From positions 5,115,501-5,179,500 of the forward strand of contig NZ_CP081966.1 of NCBI RefSeq assembly GCF_019823065.1: DNA of 64,000 bases, given 5' to 3'. The position numbers and the translations under genes were made by a program. The DNA comes from Pseudomonas mosselii. Its GTDB lineage: Bacteria > Pseudomonadota > Gammaproteobacteria > Pseudomonadales > Pseudomonadaceae. The notes below the pieces were generated by a model. That model was given only the letters and a program-made list of their open reading frames with translations. It was not told the origin of the DNA and ran no database searches. This document shows, piece by piece, positions 1-9,128 of this stretch (positions are counted from its first letter, which is position 1; the number at the start of each line of letters is the position of its first letter).

Positions 1-1298
1 ATTGCACTTCTTCTCACTTCCAGCATAGTCAAACTCTTGCACCTCAGCCGCAGCAAAGTGAAGCTCCAGTGCCACCTTGCTTTTTGAGGTCTCAGATTTG
101 AAATTTGAAGTCTTATTGTTGTGCTTTCCAACGAGAGCAACAATCGACTTCAGGATGTCATTGAAATTGGTGACATCGTCTTCAACCACATCCGAGATCT
201 GAATGTCTGTCTTCCCAGGGTCTGTGATCTTGGCCTTCAGGGCTTCCCGCCAGGCGTCCATTTGCTGGTCGATCTTTTCAGCAGCAGTTGCGTAGTCCTT
301 TTGAAGCTTTTCTGCCTCGGCCGATAGTTCTTTATAAAACTCGGTCGATGCGGGAAACTGATTAGCTGGAGCGCCTTGAGATTCAATCCATGTCGCCGCA
401 TTCTGAAGTCGGCTCTGAAACTCCGTGAACTCCTTGCTGAAGTGGGCAGCAAGCGCCTCGGCACGAAGCTGGGCGAACGGAGAGCCGCAGAACTCGCAGG
501 ATTGCGAGTCGTGGTTTTTATGGATTTCCAAGCCTGCTTGAACCCATTCGCGGATGTCCGGGTTATCGGTAAGCCGCTGGATTGCTTGATTGACCGCCGT
601 AGTCCCAATCAAATCTCTGATGCGGCCCGCCGCTTTCTTAAAGTAGTCCGGCTCAATGGCCGTTGAGGCGAAAGCAATGCTTGGAAGCTGATCTGGCTTG
701 GCGGCATTCGTAAGGTCGATAACCCTCTCATCTGGAAGAACCGACTCCGCCTTGATAATTGTCTCGCCGTTATTCTGTATGAAGTTGGAGAGCTTGCGGC
801 GGTCGTAATTCAAGTAATAACTGTCGCTCGTATCAATCGCCTGAAGTCCAAGCTTCATTTTCTTGGCAGCATTGGTCAGGAACTTCTCTAATGCCTCACG
901 CTGCTTCTTGATATCGCTTTGCTTGTCGTCGTGAGCCTTCTTTTTCGACTGAAGCTCGCTCTTCAGCTTCTCCAGCTTCTGCAAGTCATCAATCTTCTCT
1001 TTCGCAATAAGAAGGATGCTCTTTACGGATTTGTCCCAATCAATGTTCTCATGCACGAAGCGTTGATTGAAAACATGAATATTCAATTGGGATGAGTGGA
1101 GTGTGGATTCCGTGATCGTTGAGCCATCCTCCAGAACTACTGAAAATTGGCCCGTGCTGAAGCGGGGAACCATCGAGCGAAGCTCAAAGCAAGAGAATAG
1201 ATTCGATAACGTTGACTTGCCTGTTCCATTCCAACCATAGACCAGGTTGTACCGGCCGAACTTTTGGATCTTCGTTCCATTGAAGTCGCTGAAGATTC

Positions 1299-2624
1299 GA
1301 GCCTGTAAATCCAATTGTGTAACCGCCCACGAATAAGTAACTTTTTCAAAAGGATACCTTCGTGGGTAAGCAAATGGACCAAGACAAACTCAAAGCACTG
1401 GCTGCTGAGCTGGCCAAAGACATCAAGTCTGAAAAAGATCTCGGCACCCTCACCCAACAGCTGATCAAGCTCACCGTCGAAACCGCGCTCAATGCCGAAA
1501 TGGACGAGCATCTGGGCTACGAGAAACACGCCCCACAAGGCCGCGGGACCGGCAACAATCGCAATGGCTATTCCACCAAACGCCTAAAAGGGCAGCACGG
1601 AGAAGTCACCATCCAGGCTCCTCGTGACCGTAACTCGTCCTTCGAGCCTCAGTTTGTCCGCAAGGGCCAGTCCCGCCTGACCCAGATGGACGACCAGATC
1701 CTCGCCCTCTACGCAAAGGGCTTGAGCACGCGGGATATCGTTGACGCATTCAAAGAGATGTATGACGCCGACATCTCGGCGGGGCTGGTATCGAAGGTGA
1801 CCGAACGTGTCATCGAGCAGGTCCACGAATGGCAAAACCGGCCGCTGGATCCGCTCTATCCCATCGTTTATCTGGACTGCATTGTGCTGAAGATCCGCGC
1901 GAACCAGAGGGTGATCAACAAGTCGCTCTATCTGGCACTGGGCATCAATATGGAGGGTCACAAGGAGCTGCTGGGCCTGTGGCTGGCCGAGACCGAAGGG
2001 GCAAAGTTCTGGCTATCGGTCCTGACCGAGCTGAAGAATCGCGGCTTGGAAGACATCCTGATTGCGTGTGTGGACGGTCTCAAGGGCTTCCCTGATGCGA
2101 TTGCTGTGGAGTATCCCCAGACCAAGGTGCAACTGTGTATCGTCCACATGGTGCGCAACTCGCTGCGCTATGTCTCCTGGAAGGACTACAAGGCGGTGAC
2201 GGCGGATCTGAAGCAGATCTACCAGTCTGCGACGGAACGTGAGGCTCAGCAGGCGCTGGCGGCCTTCGGCGAGCGCTGGGATAGCCAGTACCCGCAGATA
2301 ACGCGCTCCTGGCAGGGCAACTGGGATAATCTGATCACACTGTTCGAGTATCCCCCCGCCATCCGGAAGGTGATCTACACCACCAATGCTATCGAGTCGC
2401 TGAACAGCGTGCTGCGCAAGGCGACCAAGCAAAGGAAGCTCTTCCCGACCGATGACTCGGCGCTAAAAGTGGCGTACCTTGCGATACAGCAGGCCTCCAA
2501 GAAATGGACTATGCCGATCCAGAATTGGAAGCTTGCCCTAAATCGCTTTATTATCGAATTCGGTGATCGCCTGAACGGTCACCTGTAATGGAGTGGGCAG
2601 TTACACAGAATTATTTACAGGCTC
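1299..2624 (+). mobile_element. IS256-family insertion sequence with 8-bp target duplication
   Basis: The element is 1,326 bp long. Its imperfect terminal inverted repeats start GAGCCTGTAAAT at 1299-1330 and end ATTTACAGGCTC at 2593-2624, with 26 of 32 positions matching by eye. Both flanks carry GAAGATTC (1291-1298 and 2625-2632), an 8-bp target duplication as expected for IS256 elements. It carries one transposase gene. Removing it with one repeat copy restores the reading frame of the interrupted ATPase gene, which supports these ends. Confidence 0.93.
1362..2588 (+). CDS. IS256-family transposase
   Basis: A 408-residue DDE transposase of full family length. The acidic triad is visible as D172 (in VYLDCIVLKI), D238 (ACVDGLKGFP) and E345 (TNAIESLNS), along with the family C259-x2-H262 signature. 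The start is taken as GTG at 1362, with AAGGA seven bases upstream. An ATG four codons downstream (MDQDKLK) is the alternative. It catalyses cut-and-paste or copy-out transposition by acting on the element's terminal repeats. The gene is complete and has no frameshift, so the element may still be active. Confidence 0.95.
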   Translation: MGKQMDQDKLKALAAELAKDIKSEKDLGTLTQQLIKLTVETALNAEMDEHLGYEKHAPQGRGTGNNRNGYSTKRLKGQHGEVTIQAPRDRNSSFEPQFVRKGQSRLTQMDDQILALYAKGLSTRDIVDAFKEMYDADISAGLVSKVTERVIEQVHEWQNRPLDPLYPIVYLDCIVLKIRANQRVINKSLYLALGINMEGHKELLGLWLAETEGAKFWLSVLTELKNRGLEDILIACVDGLKGFPDAIAVEYPQTKVQLCIVHMVRNSLRYVSWKDYKAVTADLKQIYQSATEREAQQALAAFGERWDSQYPQITRSWQGNWDNLITLFEYPPAIRKVIYTTNAIESLNSVLRKATKQRKLFPTDDSALKVAYLAIQQASKKWTMPIQNWKLALNRFIIEFGDRLNGHL

Positions 2625-2666
2625 GAAGATTCCGAACTGTTTGAGGCGGTTGATGCAGACAATCAT

Positions 2667-3211
2667 CTCTAGATCTCCGTGTTCTTGCTTTCCCATCATT
2701 AGCTTGCGAAACAAATGGTAAACGAAGAGTCCTCTTGCGTCTCCGCTTCGCGGATCGCGCTGCTCCAGGTTCGCTAGTCGCTCATCCCTGGCGGGACTGG
2801 CTTCGCCAGCCTTCCGCATCGCTGACGCCTACGGCCCGGCTTCCAGCTTCGGGCCTGCGCGCTTCGCTTGCGTGCGGTCAGCACAAAGGGATGGCCGTTG
2901 CCTTGTCCAGCCGTCTCCCCTGACTTCATCACCTTACCCGCGACCGTAGCCCGCGCCCGTGTGCCGTCAAGGCGCGCAGGGCCGTGTCCTCGGCTGCGCC
3001 TGCGGGCCGCACCCACCCTGCGCTTGGCTCCTTGACGGCCCCCGTCCGCGCGCTCCTTTGGCCGCGGGCGATGAACTCAGGAAAGACGGTGGCAACAGGG
3101 CCAACCGGGTTCCTCGTGCCGACCGCACCAAACAGCCGAAAGGCTGGGCTCCGAATCTAGAAATCCGGTGTGCGGTGTGAACAGCAAACCTCTTTTGTCA
3201 GGAGAAAGACC
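2667..3211. other. gene-free leader of the ICE maintenance block, with a 10-bp inverted repeat
   Basis: I see no convincing gene in these 545 bases. The sequence is GC-rich. An exact inverted repeat, GCCGTCAAGG (2963-2972) and CCTTGACGGC (3030-3039), encloses a 57-base loop. The AAA gene promoter must lie at the left edge. The rest is probably the promoter and leader of the DUF932-parB genes. Short open frames here use unlikely codons and lack ribosome sites. Confidence 0.5.
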
Positions 3212-4039
3212 ATGCAACTCGCATCCCGTTTCGCTTTCCGCTCCCCCTCGCTGCGCAGCGATTACCCGCTGTCCGACGACCAGATTCACCGCGTGGCCCC
3301 GTCCATCTTCGCGGATGCCCCGCACGAGAGCCGTTCGCAGCGGTACGCCTATATCCCCACCGCCGCCGTGCTGACCGAGCTTCGCAAAGAAGGCTTCCAG
3401 CCTTTCATGGTGACGCAAACCCGCGTGCGCGACGAAGGCAAGCGCGAGCACACCAAACACATGATTCGCTTGCGCCATGCCAGCCAGATCAACGGCGCGG
3501 AGGCCAACGAAATCGTGCTGCTGAACTCGCACGACGGCACCAGCAGCTATCAGATGCTGGCCGGAATGTTCCGGTTCGTGTGCAGCAATGGCCTTGTTTG
3601 CGGCAACACCGTGGCCGATGTGCGAGTGCCCCATAAAGGCGACGTGGCCGGTCTGGTCATTGAGGGCGCTTACGAAGTCTTGAGCGGTTTCGATCGGGTG
3701 AAGGAATCGCGCGATGCCATGCGCGGCATCACCTTGGACGATGGCGAATCCGAAGTGTTCGCCCGCGCCGCGCTCGCCCTCAAGTACGACGACCCCGACA
3801 AGCCCGCGCCCATCACGGAATCGCAAATCCTGATGCCGCGCCGCTTCGACGACCGCCGCCCCGACCTGTGGAGCGTGTTCAACCGCACCCAAGAAAACCT
3901 GACCCAAGGCGGGCTGCGTGGCCGCAGCGCCAACGGGCGCCGACAGCAAACCCGCCCGGTGCAGGGCATCGACCAAAACATCCGACTGAATCGCGCCCTC
4001 TGGCTGCTGGCCGATGGCATGCGCCAGTTGAAAGCCTGA
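3212..4039 (+). CDS. DUF932 family protein
   Basis: A 275-residue protein matching the DUF932 family that accompanies parB on plasmids and ICEs. Typical stretches are FQPFMVTQTRVRD, IVLLNSHDGTSSYQ and FRFVCSNGLVCG. The start at 3212 follows a clear AGGAGA ribosome site 8 bases away; a longer frame from 3170 lacks one. The molecular function is unknown. The fold has been linked to phage and plasmid proteins expressed early after entry. It lies 80 bp upstream of the ParB-family gene and is probably co-transcribed with it. Confidence 0.85.
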   Translation: MQLASRFAFRSPSLRSDYPLSDDQIHRVAPSIFADAPHESRSQRYAYIPTAAVLTELRKEGFQPFMVTQTRVRDEGKREHTKHMIRLRHASQINGAEANEIVLLNSHDGTSSYQMLAGMFRFVCSNGLVCGNTVADVRVPHKGDVAGLVIEGAYEVLSGFDRVKESRDAMRGITLDDGESEVFARAALALKYDDPDKPAPITESQILMPRRFDDRRPDLWSVFNRTQENLTQGGLRGRSANGRRQQTRPVQGIDQNIRLNRALWLLADGMRQLKA

Positions 4040-4119
4040 ATCCCCACGCGGCAGGGGCAGGCAGCAGCCCTTGTCGCTTTCTTCGCTGCTGCATTCCTGA
4101 ACCGATAGGAGTTATCACC

Positions 4120-6189
4120 ATGAACGCCGTTACCCAAACCGAAGCCCGCGCCATCAACACCGCCGCCGCTATCCCGCTGGAAGCCGCTGACCCGACCAAG
4201 AACCTGATTCTGGTTCCGCTGTCGCGGCTGGTGTCGCGCCCCACTGGCCGCAACGTGCGCAAGACCCCGCGCATGTCCATTCCCGAACTCGCCGCCAGCA
4301 TCCAGCGTGTCGGCCTGCTGCAAAACCTCATCGTGATTGCCGCCGCCGACGGCGAGCATTACGAAGTCGTGGCCGGTGGCCGTCGCCTCGCAGCGTTGAA
4401 GCTGCTGGCGAAGAAGCACCGCATCAGCAAGGAATGGGAGGTGCCTTGCCTGCAGGTGGCCGATGGCACCGCACGCACGGCCAGCCTGACCGAGAACGTG
4501 CAGCGCGAAGCCATGCACCCCGCCGACCAGTTCGAGGCGTTCGCCGCGCTGGTGGCCGAAGGCCGCAGCATCGAGGATATCGCAGCGGATTTTTCCGTCA
4601 CGCCGCTGGTGGTGCAGCGCCGCTTGAAACTCGCCAACGTCTCGCCGCGCCTGCTGGCCGACTATCGCGCCGAGGCCGTGAGCCTTGACCAGTTGATGGC
4701 CCTTGCCATCACCGACGACCACGCCGCGCAGGAAGCCGCGTTCTACGATGCGCCGACATGGCAGCGCAGCCCGCACAACCTGCGCGACCGTCTGACCGAA
4801 CGCGAAATCGACGCCTACCGGCATCCGCTGGTGCGCTTTGTCGGGCTGGACGGCTACGAGCAGGAAGGCGGTGGCATCCGCCGCGACCTGTTCGCGGAGG
4901 GCGACAAAGGCGTGTATCTGACCGATGCCGCACTGCTGGAACGGCTGGCGCAGGACAAGCTGGCAGGTATCGCCGCCAAGGTGCAGGCCGAGGGCTGGGC
5001 GTGGGTGGATGCCACGCCGGGCATGACCCATGCCGATCTGCAAGCCTTCCAGCGTGCGCCAAGGGAACGCCGCAGTCCGAACAAGCGCGACGCGCAGCGC
5101 ATCGAGAAGCTGCAAACCAAGCTGCACGAACTGGCCGAAGCCGTGGATGCCGCGCTGGACGACGAAGACGAAGAAAAGGCCGATGCCTTGCAGGAAGAAG
5201 GCGAACGCCTGGGCGAGCAGTTGCAGGCGCTGGAAGAAGGCTTGCTGGACTATGCGGCCAATGTGAAGGCCGCAGCCGGTGCCATCGTCACCATCGACCG
5301 CGACGGGCAGGCCGCGATTCATCGCGGGCTGCTGCGCGAAGCCGAAGCCAAGGCGCTGCGCACGCTGGAACGACTGCGGCAGGGTTTCGGCAGCGAAGGC
5401 GAAGCCGCAAACGAGGACGAAGGCGAGGACGACGAGCAGCCCAAGACCGCCACCATGTCCGACCGACTGGCGCAGCGGTTGAGCGCGCACCGTACCGCCG
5501 CGCTGCAAATCGAAGTGGCCCGGCATCCGCAAGCCGCGCTGGCCGCCGTGGTGCATGGCATGGTGCAGACCGTCTTGCAGGAAAGCCACTACGGCCACGA
5601 CCTGCCGCTGGGCGTGCGCCTCACGGTGCAAGACCGGCTGGAAGGCATGGCCCCGGACTGGCCGGAATCACCCGCCGCCGTGGCGCTGCGCGAACTGCAA
5701 CAGGTGGCAGGCGAAACCTTGCCGGAGGACAGCGCCGAACTGTTCGCCGCGCTGCTGGCGAAATCACAGGATGAACTGGTGCGGCTGCTGGCCGTGTGCT
5801 TAGCTTCCACGGTGGACGTGGTGACGCCTCGCGCCACGCCGCACCAGCCCGGCGCGGAACTGGCGCAGGCCGTGGGGCTGGATATGGCCGCGTGGTGGCA
5901 GCCCACCAATGAGGGTTACTTCCGGCATGTGCCGAAGGCCGCGATTCTGGAAGCCGTTGGCGGGTTCGCGCCCTCGCACGTCACCCGACTGGCGAAGTTG
6001 AAGAAGGGCGACATTGCCAGCGAAGCCGAACGGCTCGCCGCTGGCACCGGCTGGATGCCCGCCATCTTCCGCACCGAAGGCCCGCAGCAGGCCGGGCAGG
6101 ACGCGCCGGCGGATGGCGAAGCCGAAGCACAGGAAGAAGCGGCCGCCGTGGCGGATGTCCAGCCGCAGGCCGAGGCTTTGGCCGCGTGA
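4120..6189 (+). CDS. ParB/RepB/Spo0J-family protein, long form
   Basis: A 689-residue protein. The N-terminal ParB nuclease-like/CTP-binding domain holds MSIPELAASIQRVGLLQNL and VAGGRRLAAL (around residues 50-95). A HTH region follows (SIEDIAADFSVTPLVVQRRLKLANV, about 150-175). The middle is acidic and coiled-coil rich (about 320-460), and the C-terminus ends in an alanine/glutamate-rich tail. It is much longer than chromosomal ParB (about 290 residues), as is usual for this ICE family. The start at 4120 has TAGGAG upstream. It probably binds ICE sequences for stability or regulation. The dedicated ParA lies 5 kb downstream, so it may not be that ParA's direct partner. Confidence 0.88.
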   Translation: MNAVTQTEARAINTAAAIPLEAADPTKNLILVPLSRLVSRPTGRNVRKTPRMSIPELAASIQRVGLLQNLIVIAAADGEHYEVVAGGRRLAALKLLAKKHRISKEWEVPCLQVADGTARTASLTENVQREAMHPADQFEAFAALVAEGRSIEDIAADFSVTPLVVQRRLKLANVSPRLLADYRAEAVSLDQLMALAITDDHAAQEAAFYDAPTWQRSPHNLRDRLTEREIDAYRHPLVRFVGLDGYEQEGGGIRRDLFAEGDKGVYLTDAALLERLAQDKLAGIAAKVQAEGWAWVDATPGMTHADLQAFQRAPRERRSPNKRDAQRIEKLQTKLHELAEAVDAALDDEDEEKADALQEEGERLGEQLQALEEGLLDYAANVKAAAGAIVTIDRDGQAAIHRGLLREAEAKALRTLERLRQGFGSEGEAANEDEGEDDEQPKTATMSDRLAQRLSAHRTAALQIEVARHPQAALAAVVHGMVQTVLQESHYGHDLPLGVRLTVQDRLEGMAPDWPESPAAVALRELQQVAGETLPEDSAELFAALLAKSQDELVRLLAVCLASTVDVVTPRATPHQPGAELAQAVGLDMAAWWQPTNEGYFRHVPKAAILEAVGGFAPSHVTRLAKLKKGDIASEAERLAAGTGWMPAIFRTEGPQQAGQDAPADGEAEAQEEAAAVADVQPQAEALAA

Positions 6190-6250
6190 CTTCGCACCGT
6201 AGATAGCGCCCCGGTTCCGGCCGGGGCGCTTCATATTGAGGATGCCTGCC

Positions 6251-6460
6251 ATGACCCACCAACCCGCAAACCGCCCCCGTATGGCTGCGACCTATGCCTC
6301 CGGCACGGTGCGCGCCCGCCGCTGGCACGGCGACGGCGACGTGCGCGGCTACCGTCCGCCGCGTGGCTGGACGGCCCGCGCCGACCTGACCGATCTGCAT
6401 CCCCTCACGGGCCGCGCCTTGCCGCGCGCCGTGTGGTGGATCATCGAAACCAAGAAATAA
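6251..6460 (+). CDS. small conserved ICE protein, function unknown
   Basis: A 69-residue basic protein starting MTHQPANRPRMAATYASG and ending RAVWWIIETKK. The ATG at 6251 has GAGG 9 bases upstream; an in-frame ATG at 6242 overlaps that site and is less likely. It lies 61 bp after the parB-like gene and is probably in the same transcript. No signal peptide or membrane segment is visible. I do not recognise a domain, but its place and size match small hypothetical genes seen beside parB in Tn4371-type ICEs. Confidence 0.6.
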   Translation: MTHQPANRPRMAATYASGTVRARRWHGDGDVRGYRPPRGWTARADLTDLHPLTGRALPRAVWWIIETKK

Positions 6461-7230
6461 CGAGCCGCACCGGCCCCAAGCCGTGCCGCCTTGGGGCCGG
6501 TGGTCGAAAACTCCGGGCGCGGCGGTGGCCGCGCCCGGTTTCACTGCTAAAAAAAAGCCCCATCGCCGCCTTCGGTCGGCGGCGATGGGGCCACGCACAA
6601 GGGCGCTCGTGCGCGAAATCCACGAAGCCAGCAAGTGTGGCGGCGCATCGCGCCGCCAACGATTCGACCGAGCCCCGCCGCAATGGGCGGGGCTGGTGTG
6701 GCTACGCCCCGGCTTGCTGCGGCAGGTTGCACGAAAGCGTGCCGTCCCCGACGCTGGCGGTTCGTTGTCTGTACGTCACGAAAGACGGTTCACCGACACG
6801 CCGCCCAGCCTCGCTTCTATGGAGCTTCCACACCACGCCTCAGTATGTGGCCGTGAGCTGCGGCAGGGGCGCTCTGGCCTTGTCGTCGGGGCATTGACCT
6901 GGCCCGCGTCAGGGCGCAAGCCGGTGCAGCCGTCACGCGGGGATGCCGAGTTGGCCACGTCTCCATTCGGGAGCGGGCGGCCTGTGCGTCCTTGTCTTGT
7001 TGTGAATCCTGGCGGTGGCGCGGCTGCGCCTTGGGCTTCATGGCCGCAACCTTGCAGCGAAAACAATTTCCCCTGCGCTGCGCGCATTCCTCGCGGGACA
7101 AATTCTTTTCGCTTCCAGGTTCTCCACGTTGTTGCGACCGCTGCGCGGTGCGACCAGCCCATCCCCCGCCGGCCGGATCACAACAAGGACGCACTGGCGC
7201 GACCTTGTTCAACCCGAAAGGAGAAACATC
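6461..7230. other. 770-bp stretch without a supported gene
   Basis: No frame here has both a plausible start site and protein-like composition. It contains a strong hairpin (6557-6591). GC-rich text follows, ending at the ribosome site of the DUF736 gene (GAAAGGAGAAAC, 7215-7226). It is probably an untranslated leader carrying the promoter of the DUF736 gene. A small RNA is possible but not shown. Confidence 0.45.
6549..6591 (-). terminator. hairpin with T-run on the minus strand
   Basis: GCCCCATCGCCGCC (6557-6570) pairs perfectly with GGCGGCGATGGGGC (6578-6591) across a 7-base loop. A run of eight A lies just left of it at 6549-6556, so on the minus strand the 14-bp stem is followed by a T-run. 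It therefore reads as an intrinsic terminator for leftward transcripts, although no leftward gene is evident to its right before 7858. On the plus strand it would be an A-run followed by a stem. Confidence 0.55.
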
Positions 7231-7545
7231 ATGGCTAACATCGGCACCTTCACCGCAGAGAAAGACGGCTTCACCGGCACGCTTCGCACCCTGACGCTCA
7301 ACGTCAAGGTCAAGCTGGTTCCCAACGACAAGGGCGACACCGAGAACGCCCCCGACTTCCACCTGCAAGCGGCTGGCCACGAAGTCGGCGCAGCGTGGAA
7401 GAAGACCAGCGAGGCCGGGCGGGAATACCTGTCCGTATCCATCGACGACCCTTCGTTCCCGGCGACGGTCTATGCCCGCCTGATCGAGAACGAGGACGGC
7501 ACGCACGACCTGATCTGGTCGCGCAACAAGCCGAAGGCGGCCTGA
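7231..7545 (+). CDS. DUF736 family protein
   Basis: A 104-residue DUF736 protein, the usual family length. The pattern is typical: [21 protein letters not shown] at the start, [17 protein letters not shown] in the middle and [10 protein letters not shown] near the end. The ATG at 7231 has a strong AAGGAG site 8 bases upstream. The function is unknown; these small soluble proteins are highly conserved in conjugative plasmids and ICEs of proteobacteria. It stands alone, with gene-free sequence on both sides. Confidence 0.9.
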   Translation: MANIGTFTAEKDGFTGTLRTLTLNVKVKLVPNDKGDTENAPDFHLQAAGHEVGAAWKKTSEAGREYLSVSIDDPSFPATVYARLIENEDGTHDLIWSRNKPKAA

Positions 7546-7857
7546 CAGCCGCTTACCGCGTCCCGCCCACTGCGGCGGGGCGCGATGCTGCTGATCGCAG
7601 CACCGCACGCGCAGGATTTCTGCTGCTGCCGCGTGCTGGATACGCCCGTCACCGCGGGCCTGCATGCGTGCCTTGTGGCTCGCAATCCGTGTCAACGAGC
7701 GGTGTGTGGCGTGTCGGCGCTGTAAGCGCCGCCGGGCTTTCGGGCTTCGCCCCGTGCCGGCAAGCCGTCACGGCCATCCGGCTTCAATCCCTCACGCCTT
7801 CGCGCCTGCGGCGCTGCGCGCTCCGCTTGCTGCAATTCAGTACCACACGCCAACGCG
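7546..7857. other. 312-bp gene-free spacer
   Basis: GC-rich spacer between the DUF736 gene and the end of the leftward XRE regulator. It contains short self-complementary runs such as GGCGCTGTAAGCGCC. I see no supported gene and no clear terminator with a T-run. Confidence 0.4.
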
Positions 7858-8151
7858 CTACGGCGTGTCGGGCTCTTCCAATATCGCCCTGAGTTCCTGG
7901 CGCACCTGTGCCAGCAATTCATCAGCTTCGCGGGTGCTGTCACCGGCATAAGCCAATGTGAGCAGCGTGAGCGGATGCACTTCCATGACCTCGCACAGAT
8001 CGGCCAGCTTCTGGATGGTTGGGCTTTTCAGGTCGCGCTCCAGCGTGCTCATGTAGGTGCGACTGGACACGTTGGAGAACGCTTCCTGGCTCAAACCACG
8101 CGCCTTCCTTACCGTCCGAATCGCCGCTGCCAATGAGTTCTTCGCTGCCAC
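7858..8151 (-). CDS. XRE-family helix-turn-helix regulator
   Basis: A 97-residue protein made up almost wholly of a Cro/CI-type HTH domain (residues 6-65). The typical pattern is IRTVRKARGLSQEAF followed by YMSTLERDLKSPTIQKLADL. A short acidic helix at the C-terminus could support dimerisation. It is read leftward, opposite to its neighbours, and diverges from the DUF2958 gene across a region with repeated CTATAG half-sites. This layout is typical of a local repressor controlling ICE genes. Its targets are not known from the sequence. Confidence 0.87.
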   Translation of the reverse strand: MAAKNSLAAAIRTVRKARGLSQEAFSNVSSRTYMSTLERDLKSPTIQKLADLCEVMEVHPLTLLTLAYAGDSTREADELLAQVRQELRAILEEPDTP

Positions 8152-8193
8152 CTATGGTTTCCCCAAAAAACCAAGATGACAGCCCATTGCGCC

Positions 8194-8214
8194 CTATAGG
8201 ACTACAATCTATAG
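8194..8214. promoter_or_regulatory. possible operator: paired CTATAG sites
   Basis: CTATAG occurs at 8194-8199 and again at 8209-8214, with centres 15 bp apart. They lie 43-63 bp upstream of the XRE regulator start, between it and the rightward DUF2958 gene. The segment is AT-rich within GC-rich surroundings. The likely reader is the XRE protein itself, by position only. Confidence 0.35.
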
Positions 8215-8438
8215 TGTTCATTTGGTGGTGATGTTTTCCTTTTCCGTGCTTTTACGGAGATCCGCATCTGCGGATTTCCTCAGACCCAGGGAACCGCGTC
8301 CGTGTCTTTCCTGACTTCCACCAATACGCCTTCGTGCCTCTCCGCTTTTGCGGCTTCGTGCGCTTGCGCATACGTGCATCCGTCCGCAGGCACAGATGCG
8401 CCTCGGCGATTGCGTGTGTTCGTGGAAGGGGCGCGGCC

Positions 8439-8786
8439 TTGACCACGCTTGTCACCGAGGAAGACCGGGTGCACCTACTGGCCCACGGCCTCACCCGCGC
8501 CGCAGGCCAGGAATGTGACCCGCTGCCCGTGGTGCGCCTGTTCACACCGGACGCACATGCGACCTGGCTATTGGCCGCGCTCGATCCGACCGATGGCGAT
8601 ACGGCCTACGGCCTGATCGACCTCGGGATCGGGATGCCTGCCCTGGCGACGGTGAAGCTGTCCGATCTGGCGTCCATCGTCGGGCCGCTCAAGCAGCCCG
8701 TGATACGAGATCGGTACTTCCAGCCGACGCGGCCGCTGTCGGAATACGTTCGACTGGCTCAGGAAAACGGTTCGATCACCGATTGA
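8439..8786 (+). CDS. DUF2958 family protein
   Basis: A 115-residue protein matching DUF2958. The core includes DPLPVVRLFTPDAHATWLL, DTAYGLIDLGIGMP and the tail KQPVIRDRYFQPTRPLSEY. The start is taken as TTG at 8439, because the homologous part begins there (LTTLVTEEDR) and GGAAGGGG lies about 8 bases upstream; the longer upstream frame is arginine-rich and looks untranslated. The function is unknown, and the family is found mainly on plasmids and ICEs. It probably responds to the divergent XRE regulator. Confidence 0.78.
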   Translation: MTTLVTEEDRVHLLAHGLTRAAGQECDPLPVVRLFTPDAHATWLLAALDPTDGDTAYGLIDLGIGMPALATVKLSDLASIVGPLKQPVIRDRYFQPTRPLSEYVRLAQENGSITD

Positions 8787-9128
8787 CGCATTCCAGCGCG
8801 ACCAGGCAAAAAGTATCGCATTGTGACTATTTCGGTCTTAGCCAAGACCTGGCAAGTCTTGATCCGCATGCTTGCACCAGGGTGGTGCGCTCCTGACCAA
8901 AACAGTCATGATGCCAGGCGCGAGATTCGGCACGGTGTTCAATGCTGCACCCCATTTCCGGGCGGTGCAGTCGTCGCATTTAGACGATTTCGGCAATGCA
9001 CTGGAGCGAATCTGTCTTGACACCAGCAGTTAAAGCGTAACCCGAGTTTGATGACCACTTGATGGCGATTCGATAGCTCCCGCACAGCGGAATTGTGGCG
9101 ACGTTCCCAGAAACAGGGAGGTTTCGCC
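8787..9128. other. 342-bp gene-free spacer
   Basis: It is less GC-rich than its neighbours and has no supported gene. It probably holds the promoter of the DUF2285 gene at 9129. I saw no terminator with a T-run. Confidence 0.4.

Larger units (their letters stand above)
1..2666 (-). pseudogene. AAA_13-type ABC ATPase with zinc-hook CxxC (RloC/PrrC-like), split by an IS and cut by the window edge
   Basis: This is a leftward gene broken by the insertion at 1299-2624. Joining 2666-2625 to 1290-1 restores an open frame of at least 444 codons with no stop. It starts MIVCINRLKQFGIF, with a GGAG ribosome site 9 bases upstream of the ATG at 2666. The Walker A motif GWNGTGKST lies at residues 33-41 and a hook-like CEFC at 279-282, flanked by charged coiled-coil sequence. 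This layout fits the AAA_13 family, which includes anticodon nucleases such as RloC and PrrC and other phage-defence ATPases. The C-terminal half, with Walker B and any nuclease domain, lies beyond base 1, so the activity cannot be assigned. Only 14 codons are left upstream of the insertion, so the gene is almost certainly inactive unless translation restarts downstream. Confidence 0.82.

Noticed and set aside
3670..5631. Long leftward frame opposite the DUF932 and ParB genes
   Set aside because: It lies wholly antisense to two recognised genes, has no plausible ribosome site, and its histidine- and arginine-rich composition is typical of a GC-rich shadow.
6817..7695. 292-codon leftward frame near DUF736
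   Set aside because: It overlaps the strongly supported DUF736 gene in antisense and lacks a ribosome site; its sequence does not resemble any protein I know.
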